Below, piece after piece: positions 14,169 to 29,452 of a stretch of 64,000 bases of DNA. The stretch is from Epiperipatus broadwayi (lineage: Eukaryota > Onychophora > Udeonychophora > Euonychophora > Peripatidae). The notes beneath the pieces were generated by a model that saw only the letters and a program-made list of their open reading frames with translations, made no database searches and was not told where the DNA came from. How positions within the stretch are numbered: position 1 is the stretch's first letter; every line of letters begins with the position of its first letter. The stretch is taken from positions 248,001 through 312,000 of the forward strand of contig JAQFVV010000561.1 in assembly GCA_028023455.1 (NCBI GenBank), written 5' to 3'. The translations under genes were made by a program, and so were the position numbers.

Positions 14169-14180
14169 TACATTTTTTTT

Positions 14181-14290
14181 GTCTTGCGTTGTTAGCCGAG
14201 AGGTATCGCAGCCGCCATGCAAGCAAGTAGTTGCTTGCAGACGGTTGTGGGTTCGCGTCCCGGCCGATGCTATGACATATGGAAAAAAAA
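14181..14290 (+). mobile_element. tRNA-derived SINE, copy 1, with 12 bp target-site duplication
   Basis: A tRNA-like head at 14186-14270 has a pol III A box (TTAGCCGAGAGGT, 14192-14204) and B box (GGTTCGCGTCC, 14250-14260). The GCGTTG start can pair with the CGATGC end, as in an acceptor stem. The middle contains an 8 bp hairpin GCAAGCAA/TTGCTTGC. A short tail with GACATATGG and an A run follows. TACATTTTTTTT flanks the unit at 14169-14180 and 14291-14302, a perfect 12 bp duplication. That makes it an inserted SINE rather than a resident tRNA gene. Internal pol III transcription followed by LINE-dependent reverse transcription is the expected mode of spread. Confidence 0.88.
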
Positions 14291-14302
14291 TACATTTTTT
14301 TT

Positions 14303-16217
14303 CAAATTATTTAGATGAGTTTTACTAATTGGAAATATTAAAAAACACTTTCCACAGTTGAAATTAATTCTCATATATTATTATTGAAAAAAATTGACAA
14401 TAAATTAGTTATTTCCAACTCTATACAACTTTTTTACAAAAACATGTTACATATTATATTTAAATATAAATTAGTTGTATATTAGAAGAGTAGGTAGATT
14501 TAATTTACTGGATGGGAAATTAATGACTTTAATACATCTTTCATTTTTAGAGAATTTATTAATTTTTGATGTAGCAGTAAATTTGAGCTGATCAGAACAT
14601 ATAGTTCTAACATTTATTATCTAATCTATGCACCTCTTTTTTTAGATAAAAATGTAATTGTATAATAATTATTAGCTTTTGCCATAGTTAAAATATAAAC
14701 AAGCCTGATTACATAACTATACTGGATCACAATAAGTAATTTATATTCCTTAGAACGTCAATCGACTTTTAAATACCAAACTAGAAAGCTAAGTTTAACA
14801 GATTGATTAAGGCATTTGCATTAAAAAGGAAATCAAGAAAGAAAACATTATTTTTAGATTGTCTCTACCGTTTTATCTCTGAACTCAGTTGCTTAGCTAA
14901 AAAAAAGTGATATACAAATATAATTTTATCGTAATAACGCTTATTATTACAAATTGAAGATGAAAAAAAAGTATTATATAAGTAAGAGTACTCTTTTAAA
15001 TATTATTTTTTATTAGTTAAAAATTTCAAATTTATGATGAGCAGATATCTCAGTATTTGAATTCAACTTTATCCCATGCCAACGAAAATTTCATAAAATA
15101 ATGGTTAATTATGTGTGTATATATATTTATTTATTTATACGATTTTTTTTTTTTTAAAACAGTAATAACTAGCTTTATTGCAAACTACTATTGCAGTCAG
15201 CAATCTGCTTTTTTATTAGAAAATTTAACATCCTTATATTTCAAAATGTAAAAATCTGCCAGTTGTCAATTTACATTTTTTTAAACGTTTATTAGAAGCA
15301 AAGACTTAATTATTGCTAGAAAATTAGATTTTTCCGGAAGCACTTTCCTGCATTAAGAATTCAATACTTTTTTCTTCTTGCATAATCAAGTACTGACAAA
15401 AATAGCTTATTTTACTACAATATATGTATTTATTTTTTTTTTTTTTATAAATAACTTGTAAAACTAAAAGATGTTAAAAAAAAAAAAACGTCTTCTTTTC
15501 GAATATTAAACATATCATTTAAGTAAATTTCTTTTTTTAATTTAAGTCTAAAATTAAAAATGTGGGTATAAATTGTCATTATATTATCGCACGTAATAAA
15601 ATATAATGAAAACTGTAATATATAATATAAACGTACACACATGTGTTCAAGTACATGTGAGCATATATTTAGTAGATAAATGCCATTTTTTAAAATCTAT
15701 ATTAAGTAAACTTAGTCTGTCTGAGAAATTAAACGTATTTTTAATAGTTGTATGTATGACTAATAAGAAGGTTATGCTTGGACAAGTTTAGCACAGTTGT
15801 AAAATAACAAACTAGAGAGCAAATCCCTGAATGAAAGTCAATCTCTCACTTCTGATATTTGAATGGTTCATAGTCTTTAAGAAGTGTATAACATTATCTG
15901 GGGAATAATTGGAGGATGTGTGTGTGTTGTTAGTAAAAAATAAGAGACAGTTCTAGGATAAAAAACTGAAAAATGGTTATCTAAAATTTAATGCTTAGTT
16001 TTAATTCTGCTGTTGATTTTTTTTTTTTGTAACACAAAAATCAAAATAAAAAATGTTAGCTTAAATTGTTTACCACTATTTTTTGTTTTGAGAAAATTTT
16101 GAATGATTTTAAGAAAAGCATATAACGTTAAAATTGTGGTAAGAATGTATTTTATAAAAAATTTACTTGGATAAAAATGTAGCAAAAAAATTCATAAAAA
16201 TAAAAAAACAAACAAAT
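14303..16217. other. AT-rich non-coding stretch between two SINEs
   Basis: Only homopolymer runs and scattered short frames were seen. None has recognisable protein character. Confidence 0.6.
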
Positions 16218-16224
16218 AAGCACT

Positions 16225-16331
16225 GTCAAGCGTTGTTAGCCGAGAAGTCATCGCACCCGCCTTGCAAGCAAGTAGTTGGTTGCAGACGGGTGTGGGTTCG
16301 CGTCCCGGCCGATGCTGACATATGAAAATTA
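16225..16331 (+). mobile_element. tRNA-derived SINE, copy 2, same family
   Basis: This matches copy 1 over the tRNA-like head (16230-16315). The A box is at 16236-16248, the B box GGTTCGCGTCC at 16295-16305, and the tail again has GACATATG then an A-rich end. AAGCACT flanks it at 16218-16224 and 16332-16338, a 7 bp target-site duplication. Differences from copy 1 lie mainly in the D-loop-like and anticodon-arm-like parts. The central hairpin is weakened by one change (TTGGTTGC instead of TTGCTTGC). Confidence 0.87.
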
Positions 16332-16338
16332 AAGCACT

Positions 16339-19084
16339 AAAGATGAAGTGGATAAATAATCTAGAAATTAATATCTTTGCAAGCAAGTTGTTTTAAAAGG
16401 ATCAATATGTCCTAGTAATGGTAATCATTTTTTAAAGTGAAAAAATAATTTAAACTTGGACTTACTTACATAAAACAATATCAATTTTTGGTATTCATTG
16501 CTAGGAAAATCTTAAATAATAAACCATTGTTTAGCGTCCAAAATAATGTATACTTTTCTTATATACGACTTTACTGTGTTATCATATTGTATATTAAGTA
16601 AACGATTATGCTATAAATTTGTTTTATAAAATATTTTAAAAAAATTAGAATAATTTCAGAATTGAGATATAAAAAAAAATACAAAAAGTAATTTTATTAT
16701 CAGCTTATAAATTGGATATAGTCATAATAAGAGTTAATTTTTGAGTGGTTTTTTTTATTTTGTTTTTGTTTTGATTATCATATTATCAAAAAAAAAAAAA
16801 AGCATTATTAAAATTAATTTTATTAATAAAAAAAAAAGACTGCTATAAAAACTTAAATCTTTCCAAGATGTTTAATACCCTTTTCATTATTTTTGCATTG
16901 CTTATATTAATGTGTTTTAATAATGTTATTTTCTATTATTTATTTTTGGTAAATCTTCATGTGTCATACTGAATGAAACAATTCAATGTCATTAGTAATA
17001 TTTAGCAAAGTGCACTTTTGATATTCTATACTAGACTCATGGTGACTTAACTAAGCTGAACAGTTAATAATCCAGTGCATTTTCAGAGGGAGACTGGTGC
17101 TTTATTGATAGATAAACGTTATTAGACTTGGCAATAAAGCAAGCCTCTTTTATCTTTTCCTTCCTATAGTTAGACTTATTGCAGACAATATTAATTATTT
17201 GATAATAAAATTTAGTGTCCCGCTGAGCATACACTGGAATATCAACCGATCAGTTTACTTAAGTCAATGTGAGTCTCCTAAATTACTAATATTATTAAAT
17301 TGTTCCACTCTGAATGGTACATAAATATACGTGTGTGTGTAATTTAGAATATAGACATAGTTACTGATTTATTCACATTAAATCTGTATAAAATTATATA
17401 TTTTCAGACTTTGTTCTTTATAATTGTTCTATAGTGTTTAACTATCTATTAGTCCTTTTTTATAATTATAAAAGACTATTGCTTACATTATTATTTACAC
17501 CACTAACATACAATAACCTTATTTTAATATATTTATAAACATACACACTAACGTGGAGAGTGTGCATATGTGAAGAGTAGTAGCTTTCCATAATATTTCA
17601 TAAGTGTATAAATCGCTATATTATTAATTATTACATATGTATATATCACTTTTCAAAAATTAAAAATTAAAGATATATATATATAACATACATATATATG
17701 TATATATTCACATACCTACTATATATTATCATTTTATTATCAATTTATTTTTTACTTTAAAATGTTACGCCAATTTAAATTGCTTTTCACTAATATAATG
17801 TCAATATTATTTTAAATTTTAAAATTTACATTATATTCTTTCTTTTTCAAATTTACATACATTATTTTTTTTTATAATTTAAATCTTTTCTGTAACTCCT
17901 TCTATAAAACTTTTTTTCCCAACATCTGTGACATTTAAGTTTATATTATAAATAAATTATACAAATTCACAAATGTTTTATTGTATATTTCCTTCTCACT
18001 CCATAAAACATTTTGATTCTAATATAAATAAAAAATGAATATATATATATAGTTATATTTTATTATATTATTTACTTTATATATATATATCCTTCTTTTC
18101 TTTATATATATATATATATATATATATGTATACACATACCTCAACTTAATTAAACATTAATAATTTTATTCTGTAATCATTATTCATTTTTAAATTTATT
18201 TTACTTATATAGACAACTTCTTTTATTTTTCTTTGTGTTAATAAAAAGTAATATATTTTAATTAAATATATACCCTGTTGTTTTTTATTTTTATTTTTTT
18301 GAAAAATTATATATATATCAAATTTTTGCAGTTAATGGTAAATATATATCTGGGTATTAAAAAATAAGGTTATTGTAGGTTTAAGTAAAAAATAATTGAA
18401 TGCAATACAATTTTATAGATCTAAATAAGACTTCTGCATAGTCATAAATCTAAGCCTTTTAAAGTGAATAAAATGTTGGGAAGAATGCAAGGAATGAAAC
18501 AAAACGTTTAATAATTTTATTAGAGCTTAAATCGATTATTGTTCTAACTACAATAATTCACTGTATATTACTTTTTAAATTCTATTATCAACATTCTAAA
18601 CATGAATAATCCATAGATATCGAATGTTGGTGCAAAATAGATTTCCAGATTATTTTCTGAGCATCTTTCCTTAGAGATAGCTGTTTTTCACAATAGCTAT
18701 TTCAACGACATCTTACATACTTATATTATGTTACTAAATTTACTGATTAAAATTTTCAAATGCTTTCTTATAAAAATTAAACATACATGCTTGTTAAGTA
18801 TGTAGATTTAATATTTAGAATAATATTGCAAATTTTAGATAACAGAAGTCTTTCATTTTACATTTGATATTCATTCGACAAATTAAAAATGAGCTAGAGA
18901 AATTAACAGTATTATTTTTAATAACAATTGATTTATATGTAGCATTGTCAAAATCATGCAATTATGTAGAAGTTTTTTTTTTATTTACCTTCTACATTAC
19001 AGTAAAAAAGACATTAATATATATGTAAATATTTGAAATACAGGCATTCTTAATAAACCTGGAGCTTAATTGTAAATATATAGG
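16339..19084. other. AT-rich non-coding stretch
   Basis: There are short (TA)n tracts at about 18030-18130 and many T runs. No gene, RNA or repeat family was recognised. Confidence 0.6.
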
Positions 19085-19574
19085 GGGGTTGAACATCAGA
19101 TTTGCAAGCACCCTTCAATTATCCACACTATCTTATACCATGACCACACACATATAGAAAAAATAAATAATCACCAGTATACATATTTTATCCTGAACCA
19201 GCATTCATGTTGATACAAAGATTTTCATGTGTTGCATATATAAAAGACATATTTTGCAGGTTCATCCATAATAAAAATTTAAATATTTATATACTGACAT
19301 TTTGAGTTGATCATGCAAGTCATCTACTGGGTGATAAAAGGTAGGAATATGGTTGTAGAGGTGCTACAATCACTAATTTGAAAAAAACATTAAAGTTTCA
19401 CCAGTAACAAAAATAAATTAAGAATGTTTTTAAAAAAAATCTTTCCAAATAGGATGAAATTTGCATGTATCATCTCGCTTATTGATACAATCTGGCCTTT
19501 TAAGTATCTCAATGGTCTCTCTGATTTTGCACTGGTAGAGATTTTTAAAAAAATTTTTTAAAAAATAAAAAAAA

Positions 19575-20330
19575 TAATGCTAATGACATTCTTGTCAGTT
19601 TTGATGTCATGTCTTTATTTACAAACATTCCAATTGATAAAGCTATTTACCAAACCATATTATTGCTTTGATTAAACATTGTCTCTTGAACACATTTTGT
19701 ATACAATGGACAGCATTACAGACAAGTTTTTGGTACTCCTATCTCAGGAGTAATAGCTGATTTATTCATGGAAAATATAGAAACTTGTGCTTTAGAATCA
19801 TCATCTTTAAAACCTCTCATTTGGCTCAGATACATAGATGATACTTTTATTATACGGAAACATGGAAAAAATAAATTACATGATTTTTTTTACATTTAAA
19901 TAATATGCATTCTCATATTAAATTTACAATGAAAATAGAATCTGATGGAAGACTTTCTTTTCTTGATGTTCTAGTCACCAGAACACAAAATAGTTTATCT
20001 TTTTTGATTTACAGAAAGAATACACCCATGGACAGATATTTACATTTCCATTAAATAGAGCAATTAACCTTTCAGATAAGTCACACCTGAAAGAAGAAAT
20101 AATTCATATTAATAGTGTTTTATTAGCAAATAGTTATAATTATAAATTTATTAAACAAGCTGTATTTCAAGCCCAACATGGACAAAATAGGAAACAAAAA
20201 GATGATAAATCAGCTATTAGGATTTGTGTTCCATATGCAAAAGGAACTACAAACAGTATTGGACCTATATTAACATGCTATAATATAAATACAGCATTTT
20301 CTACTCATCAACAGATCAGCAATATAATAA
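19575..20330 (+). pseudogene. Penelope-like reverse transcriptase, broken
   Basis: In frame pieces the sequence shows an early RT motif FDVMSLFTNIPIDKA near 19599-19643, the block GQHYRQVFGTPISG near 19703-19745, and the catalytic motif RYIDDTF near 19828-19848. A later block reads FLDVLVTR near 19960. These are typical of Penelope-like RTs, which are related to telomerase. The sequence before FDV is missing, and frame changes occur near 19670, 19890 and after 20040. The enzyme would prime on DNA ends or nicks made by its endonuclease. It is inactive here. Confidence 0.8.
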
Positions 20331-20365
20331 CCAAGCCTAAGGATTCAATCCCTCTTGAATCTCAT

Positions 20366-20629
20366 GGTGTTTATCAAATCTCATATGAAAATTGTAAAGA
20401 TTCTTACATAGGTATGGGTAATCATCACATCAGTGTTAGGAAAGATGAACATGATAAAACAGTTAAACATCACTCATCATCATCAGCACTCTCACTCCAT
20501 ACTATAGATTTAGGTCATAAAATTGATTTTTCTAGTATGGGAATCATATCCAGATGTGATAATCTCTACCAGTGCAAAATCAGAGAAGCCATTGAGATAT
20601 TTAAAAGGCCAGACTGTATCAATAAGTGA
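20366..20629 (+). pseudogene. GIY-YIG endonuclease domain of the Penelope-like element
   Basis: The frame from 20366 starts with GVYQISY and has SYIG ten residues later, the two halves of the GIY-YIG signature. A histidine-rich segment and the C-terminal stretch with IDFSSMGIISR and a terminal REAIEIF helix follow, to the stop after 20629. The domain nicks target DNA for retrotransposition. It is open from GVY to the stop, making it the best preserved part of the element. Its last ~100 bp recur inverted at the left end of the element near 19455-19555. Confidence 0.82.
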
Positions 20630-20867
20630 GATAATACACGCAAACTTCTTCCTATTTGGAAATTTTTAAAAACATTCTTAATTTGACATTTATGCTACTG
20701 GTGGAACTTTAACTTTTTTTCAAATCAGTGATTGTAGCGCCTCTACAACCGTATTTCTACCTTTTATCACCCAATAGATGACTTGTGCGATCAAGTCGAA
20801 ACGTCAGTATATAAATATTTAAATTTTTAACACAGATGAACCCACAAAATATGTATTATATATTATT

Positions 20868-20954
20868 AGTGCTCAGTTTTATCTTAAGATAGCAAATCTT
20901 GAAGCCTGTCCGTTAAAGTATGAAGATTTGCTATTTTAATATAAACTGAGCACT
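20868..20954. repeat. Inverted repeat hairpin, ~33 bp arms
   Basis: AGTGCTCAGTTT with ATAGCAAATCTT on the left pairs with AAGATTTGCTAT and AAACTGAGCACT on the right, around a loop of about 20 bp. It lies in the right arm of the Penelope-like element. The left inverted copy has no equivalent, so it is an insertion there or a deletion from the left copy. Confidence 0.7.
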
Positions 20955-23309
20955 GATTACATATACGTGTGGTAGATGATAATCTGAGCAAACTGATGAG
21001 TGCTGGTTATTGATAATTATTTATTTTTTCTACATGTGTGTGGGCATGTGTACCAGTGGTATGAAATAATGTGAATAGTTAAAGGGTGCCTGAAAGTCTG
21101 AGTTCAAATCTCTTATATTTATTAATGTATACATATACTCGCACTTTTTAAAATGTATTATATCTTGCCAATGTCATTTATTGATATCTTTATTTAATAA
21201 AAAAATTTCTTCTGCATACTACTTCATATTTAAACATTTTCTTTATCGAGCAAGCAGATAAATATAGTTGTGATATCTCTTTAGCTTGTAAAATGCTAAC
21301 TATTATTTTATAAAAATAAAGATCCTGGTTACTTTAGTAATTATATTTTACTCAAATAGAAATTAAATAAAATGTTGTTTTTTTTTTTTTTTGCTCTTTA
21401 GCAAATATTACTACAACTGATCAATTTTCAGTGTTTTTTTTTTTTTTTTTTTAGTTTTTACTACTAATAATTGAAATTAGGTAGATTTTTAAAAGATTTT
21501 ATAAATAACACAATAATTTTTTAGTTTTACATTAACCGATTAAATCATAAAAAAGAAGTTGAGTTTTTAGCAAAAGAATGGGTCAAAGACTGATATTGTG
21601 TTGTGTAATAGACACAAGACAAACACTAAGACAACAAATGAAAAAAACATTATTGACCATAAAATACCTACTTCTATTCTGTCTAATTCTGGTTGCAATC
21701 AAATTGACTTGGAAAAAACATGTACCTAAATTTTAAAAGAAACTTTAGTTTATAAAACTAATACAAATTTTGAAAATAATGTTTAAATTAAGACTTAATT
21801 TTTTCTCAGCTACCAATTATTTTTTCAAAGTTAGTTTAGTCAACTATTGAAACCATCATTTACTTTTAAAATGTCATTATGCTAATACAACTTTCAACAA
21901 TAAAAGAAACTTTCATAATTTGAATAATACGGTTTTGAAAAACAAAACAAAACACGTATTTCAAAGACTGTCAATAACAACTACCAACTCCTAAATTTTT
22001 TGTGTTGAAACAATATTCTGCATTTAAATAAATAAAGCTCTTATCCTAATTTCCGACGATTACTTAGACAAACAATAAATTTGTTTCAAATAAAGACTGA
22101 AATGTATAGAAAAAAATGTCTTCTCAGAAAAAAGTTGAATGTGGCAATAATGATCATTACGATAGTTTATGTCATTTAGTGAAGTTTCTCATCAAAACGT
22201 AAATGCACTTGTCTATATATATATATTAATAATCTTATGCTATAATTATAGAAAATTATTTGGAAATTATCTGCGATTCACGTGATTTGGATTTCAATCA
22301 AGGGTAGCTAGATCTAATTCTTAACTAAAAAAAAAAAAACTTTTAAACCTTTATCACCAAACAATTGGAAGTTCTGGTTATTTTTTTTTGTCTCACTACA
22401 CCTGTATGAGTGTTGTTAGAGAGATTTTTATGCAGCAATGGACAATTAAAAGCTGTTTCACTCATAGATGTGTTTGTGTAAATGGATGTCTGAAACAAAT
22501 AATGATAATATATATATATGTATTTTTGCTACAATTTATATAAGTACATTTCAAAAATTAATAAACTTAAATTAATTTATTATTATATATAAATAAAAAA
22601 GCGATTACACCGAAACGTCTACAGCTATTACTGTAGTTGTATATAAAACGCATTGCCTTTTTTAAAACCGCTTTCTAATACTTTTTTTTTTATTATTACC
22701 TAAATAAAAATGATTAATTATTTTTATTATCGAAAAAATCAACATTTTATTTTGAGTCCTCTTGAAAGAAATCACTGTTCAATATCGTTGACTTCAGGTT
22801 TATATTTTAATCTGGTAAAATGATTCGGTGAGAGGCAATAAAGCTTTCAATGAGATCTCAACTTTTATTACCAAATACATTTTTGTAAAAGAGTAAATAA
22901 ATAAAAGATCAAGATGGCAAGCTTTATCAAGTTCAATTTTTAGCTTATAAGGTTATTTTTGTTTACGTCTTTGACTTTTACATTACCTTTAAACTTTACT
23001 CTAAAGCAATAATGAATTTTCATAAATATGACTGCATAGAAAAAAACTTTTTTTTTTTTAAAAAAAAAAAAACGTCTGTAGAAATAAAAAAAAACATCTG
23101 TTGTTAATAATAATAATAAATTTATTATGAAAGTTTACGCCATATTAATGCATTTCATGATTTCTAAATTAAGTAACTAAATAAAATACTATCAAAAATA
23201 TCTTTAATTACTGTTTTGTCACGATATTCGCTATATTTTGTTTCTAGGCCTTAAGATATATCGCATATACTGGATCGCGTTTTGTTGAAAAGTTTTGCTC
23301 ACTACAGAA

Positions 23310-23385
23310 CAGTGCTTCTCAAGATCTTTGATATAAAGGCTCTCCTGGAATATCTAAAAAAACATCCATGCCTCCCCCCCTCGAA
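23310..23385. mobile_element. Possible hAT-type terminal sequence
   Basis: CAGTGCTTCTCAAGATC at 23310 resembles the CAG-G-TTCTCAA start of BED/hAT-type transposon ends, and a C-rich run lies about 60 bp inside (23375-23385). I did not find the opposite end or an 8 bp duplication, so this is tentative. Confidence 0.3.
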
Positions 23386-23553
23386 AGAAAAAATGCTTAA
23401 TAGAGGCATATACTGTTAATATAAAACTTTATTGCTTTTATGTTTAGTTTATTTAAATAATTAGTCATTTTTTTATTATAATACAAAATAATAAAACATT
23501 ACAAATATTACAAAGATCAAAAAATAAATAATGCAACAAAAGAAATTTTGCTA

Positions 23554-23675
23554 ACAAGGTAATCTGACTTAAAAAACATGTGCCATTTCATAAAAGCGTT
23601 TTAGGCCTTTCTGATTTTTACATCTTCAAATGCTTTTTATGAAATGACACGTGTTTTTTAATCAGATTACTTTGT
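23554..23675. repeat. Foldback with ~44 bp arms (MITE-like)
   Basis: The left arm at 23554-23597, with GGTAATCTGACTTAAAAAAC and then CATTTCATAAAAGC, is matched in reverse complement at about 23631-23675. A loop of about 33 bp lies between. There are only a few mismatches. No coding capacity. Confidence 0.75.
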
Positions 23676-24649
23676 TATTTTTCTACTTTTTAATTGGCTG
23701 TTTACATAAAAGCATTATTTTTTAAAAATCTTTTTTTAACATATTATATTTTTAGTTTGTAGTTATATTTACATATTATTCTTTATTAAATATCATGTAG
23801 TCATCTATTATATAAAAATATTTATGCATTGGCTTTTTAATTAAGTACAAGTTAAATCAATATTATCAAAATCTGTTCTACAAATGTAATGTTTTATCCA
23901 TTTTTTTTTAAAATTTTAATTAATTTAATTAATTAAAATAGAAGTAAATTAATATTAACATTTTTTTTATTCTACACATATAATATTTCTGTTGGCATGG
24001 TTGTTAAAGAATTTTCTTGGGACAAGTAAAGATGTGAGTTCAAGTTCTAAAGGGACACAGATTTTTTTCATGGCTAAAAATTCAAAAATATGGACATGCA
24101 GACAGAAACACAGACAAGTTAAGTTAATATAAAGACATTTAATAATTTAATATGATAGATGTATTTGAATATTGCTACACAAAAAATCTATATCTGATTA
24201 ACTATTTGACACAGCAATTCTGAACTCTTCCCCCCACCATATTTAACATTGATAAACAAGATTCTTGCTTTATTATGTTTAATTGGTATTAGCAATAAAA
24301 GTGCTATTTTGACAAGATATATAAATTAAATGGAATCAGAATGATTAAGGCTATGTATTTGAATGAAGAATATTCTCATTGCTGTATTCAAAATTTGGGC
24401 AAATCTTTATCAACAAATTCCTATTCAGGGATTGAAACTGGTCCCAAGACAATTAGTTAATCTTGAGATGGCCATGGGAGATTGTTAAATTTTAGGGATA
24501 GAGCAAATGGTGCTCCTATTCAGTCATATTCTTTATTTAAATTTAAATTAAAAAAGTAATTGTGAGAAGTAATTTTTGAAAAGAATCATGAAATTTGGCA
24601 TATGGTTAATTATTATTATTATTTTACTTTCTGCAACTAATAAATTATT

Positions 24650-27990
<3,341 letters not shown>

Positions 27991-28029
27991 TGGCACAATA
28001 TATATATATATATATAAATTATTTTCTTT

Positions 28030-28066
<37 letters not shown>
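27991..28066. repeat. Duplicated (TA)n plus AAATTATTTTCTTTAAA unit
   Basis: Two TA tracts (27991-28016 and 28032-28066) are each followed by AAATTATTTTCTTTAAA, so the pair is a local direct duplication. Confidence 0.85.
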
Positions 28067-28068
<2 letters not shown>

Positions 28069-28089
28069 TATTTTCTTTAAAAAAATTAT

Positions 28090-29300
28090 GAAGAGAAACA
28101 AATATTTTTGTGTTATTATTTCTAAATCCTTTTAACCATGCCAAAAGTTTGTTTTGAAATCTTTGCAATGAAAGATTTATTTCATTTACTTTTTTGAAAA
28201 AAATATAGATGATAAGACAGCAAACATATCTAATTTTGATCAGAAAATGACAAGCTGATGTAGAATTTTTATTGAGAAGAAAAATTTGTAATTTACATTT
28301 TAATATTAAAACTCTACTATTTTTTGAAGAATAGCCATCTTACTTCATTTGATTTAAAATAGATACCTAATAGAAGTTCATACCTTGGCATAAAGATCAA
28401 AATAAACTTGTATTAATGACATTACTTTGTATGCAATCAATCATTCTGCAAACTTCACATACTTTTGTAATCGAGTCTGCCATATGTTAAAAAACTATAT
28501 TTTATCTGTGAATAATGCAAAAAAGATATCTTGTCTTTGGACAAACTTTTTTAATTTTTCTATAAATCCTGAAATACTGCCTATTATAGCTATAGCTTCA
28601 TTGATACAAATTTCAATACATTTTTGCCATTCAAGTACATTTTTTATAAAAATAAAAAATATTCACTTCCTTAAATACACCTCTGTCTTTAATTGAGCTG
28701 AAGAGATTTCTACAAAACAGCAAGACTTTATGAATTTGAAAATTATATAAGTATCTGACAAAAACCAGTAAATTAGCATCATTTGTTATGCCAGTTGACT
28801 CAGAAATTGTATAGCAATATAGTATTTTATTTGATTTATGATAATATTATCAACAATCTTATCTATTATTCTTTAATTGTGTAATTAGACACAATATATT
28901 TTAAAAGATTTGATATGTTAAAATCAGGGATAGATTCATACATTTTTATTGGTACTGGTATGAAGAGCAATTGTAAAATATTTTGTGTGTGTGTGCATGT
29001 GTTTGTTGAAAGAAGATTTTTCTAATTTATTATTTAGTTTAATATGTTTTGTAAAAAGTTAATTTGTCATTTTAATTCTCCAGCATTTTTTTCAAAAATT
29101 TAAATGTCTCATTTTTAAATTCACTATACACAATATCTAAACAGGAACTAAATTTTATAAGTCAAATTCAATCATTTGTTCCTGACAGATTATACACATA
29201 GGCTCTATGGATCATTATCTGAAGGCACAAATTTATATTCAAGTAAGAAGGATCATATTTATGAATTTTTTCATGTGATATGTTCTGTCTCTTTTTCTCT
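28090..29300 (-). pseudogene. BED-finger hAT transposase (ZBED/SCAND3/ZMYM6-like), degraded
   Basis: Minus-strand frames show this family's order. KIHKYDPSYL lies near 29255. The first cysteine pair of a BED-type finger, PMCIICQEQ, is near 29185. A DDE-region opening has QIKYYIAIQFSESTG and LLVFVRYLYNFQI (about 28840-28750). WQKCIEICI and AIAIIGSISGFIEKL are near 28640-28575. NEVRWLFFK is near 28340. A C-terminal VNEINLSLQRFQNKLLAWL is near 28180-28120. Each block resembles the domesticated or free hAT transposases annotated as SCAN domain-containing 3 or ZBED5-like. Stops and frameshifts occur throughout and the middle is shortened, so it is inactive. It would have cut and pasted its own DNA through short terminal repeats with 8 bp duplications. 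Confidence 0.75.
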
Positions 29301-29452
29301 TGTGTTTAAAATGATGCATGTATTTCTACAACTTCTAGTAAAATAGGAGATATAGTTACTTGCAACATGAGTGCATTGATATATTCACTTCTTCTGACTG
29401 ACTGACTCCACAAATACATTGTGCTTTTATAAGTAATCTTGGTGTTAAATTT

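Larger units (their letters stand above)
19085..21115 (+). mobile_element. Penelope-like retroelement with inverted truncated copy
   Basis: The central part codes on the plus strand for an RT core and a GIY-YIG endonuclease, the domain pair that defines most Penelope-like elements. The left segment 19085-19555 is the reverse complement of the right segment of about 20525-21115. The match is discontinuous, with extra sequence on the right that includes a hairpin at 20868-20954. The left arm therefore carries an inverted copy of the endonuclease 3' end plus downstream sequence. Such inverted, truncated partner copies are a known arrangement in this class. Coding is broken by several frameshifts and stops, and the 5' part of the RT is absent. 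Confidence 0.85.

Noticed and set aside
14186-14270. Functional tRNA gene
   Set aside because: Flanking target-site duplications, a second diverged copy and an A-rich tail make it a SINE. The anticodon arm region is a long hairpin and not a normal anticodon arm.
20990-21010. CTGATGAG as a hammerhead core
   Set aside because: No GAAAC partner follows within range.
22605-22640. GAAACGTC with a following hairpin as a ribozyme
   Set aside because: There is no CTGATGA-like segment upstream. It may be a scrap of a Penelope-like end but cannot be supported.
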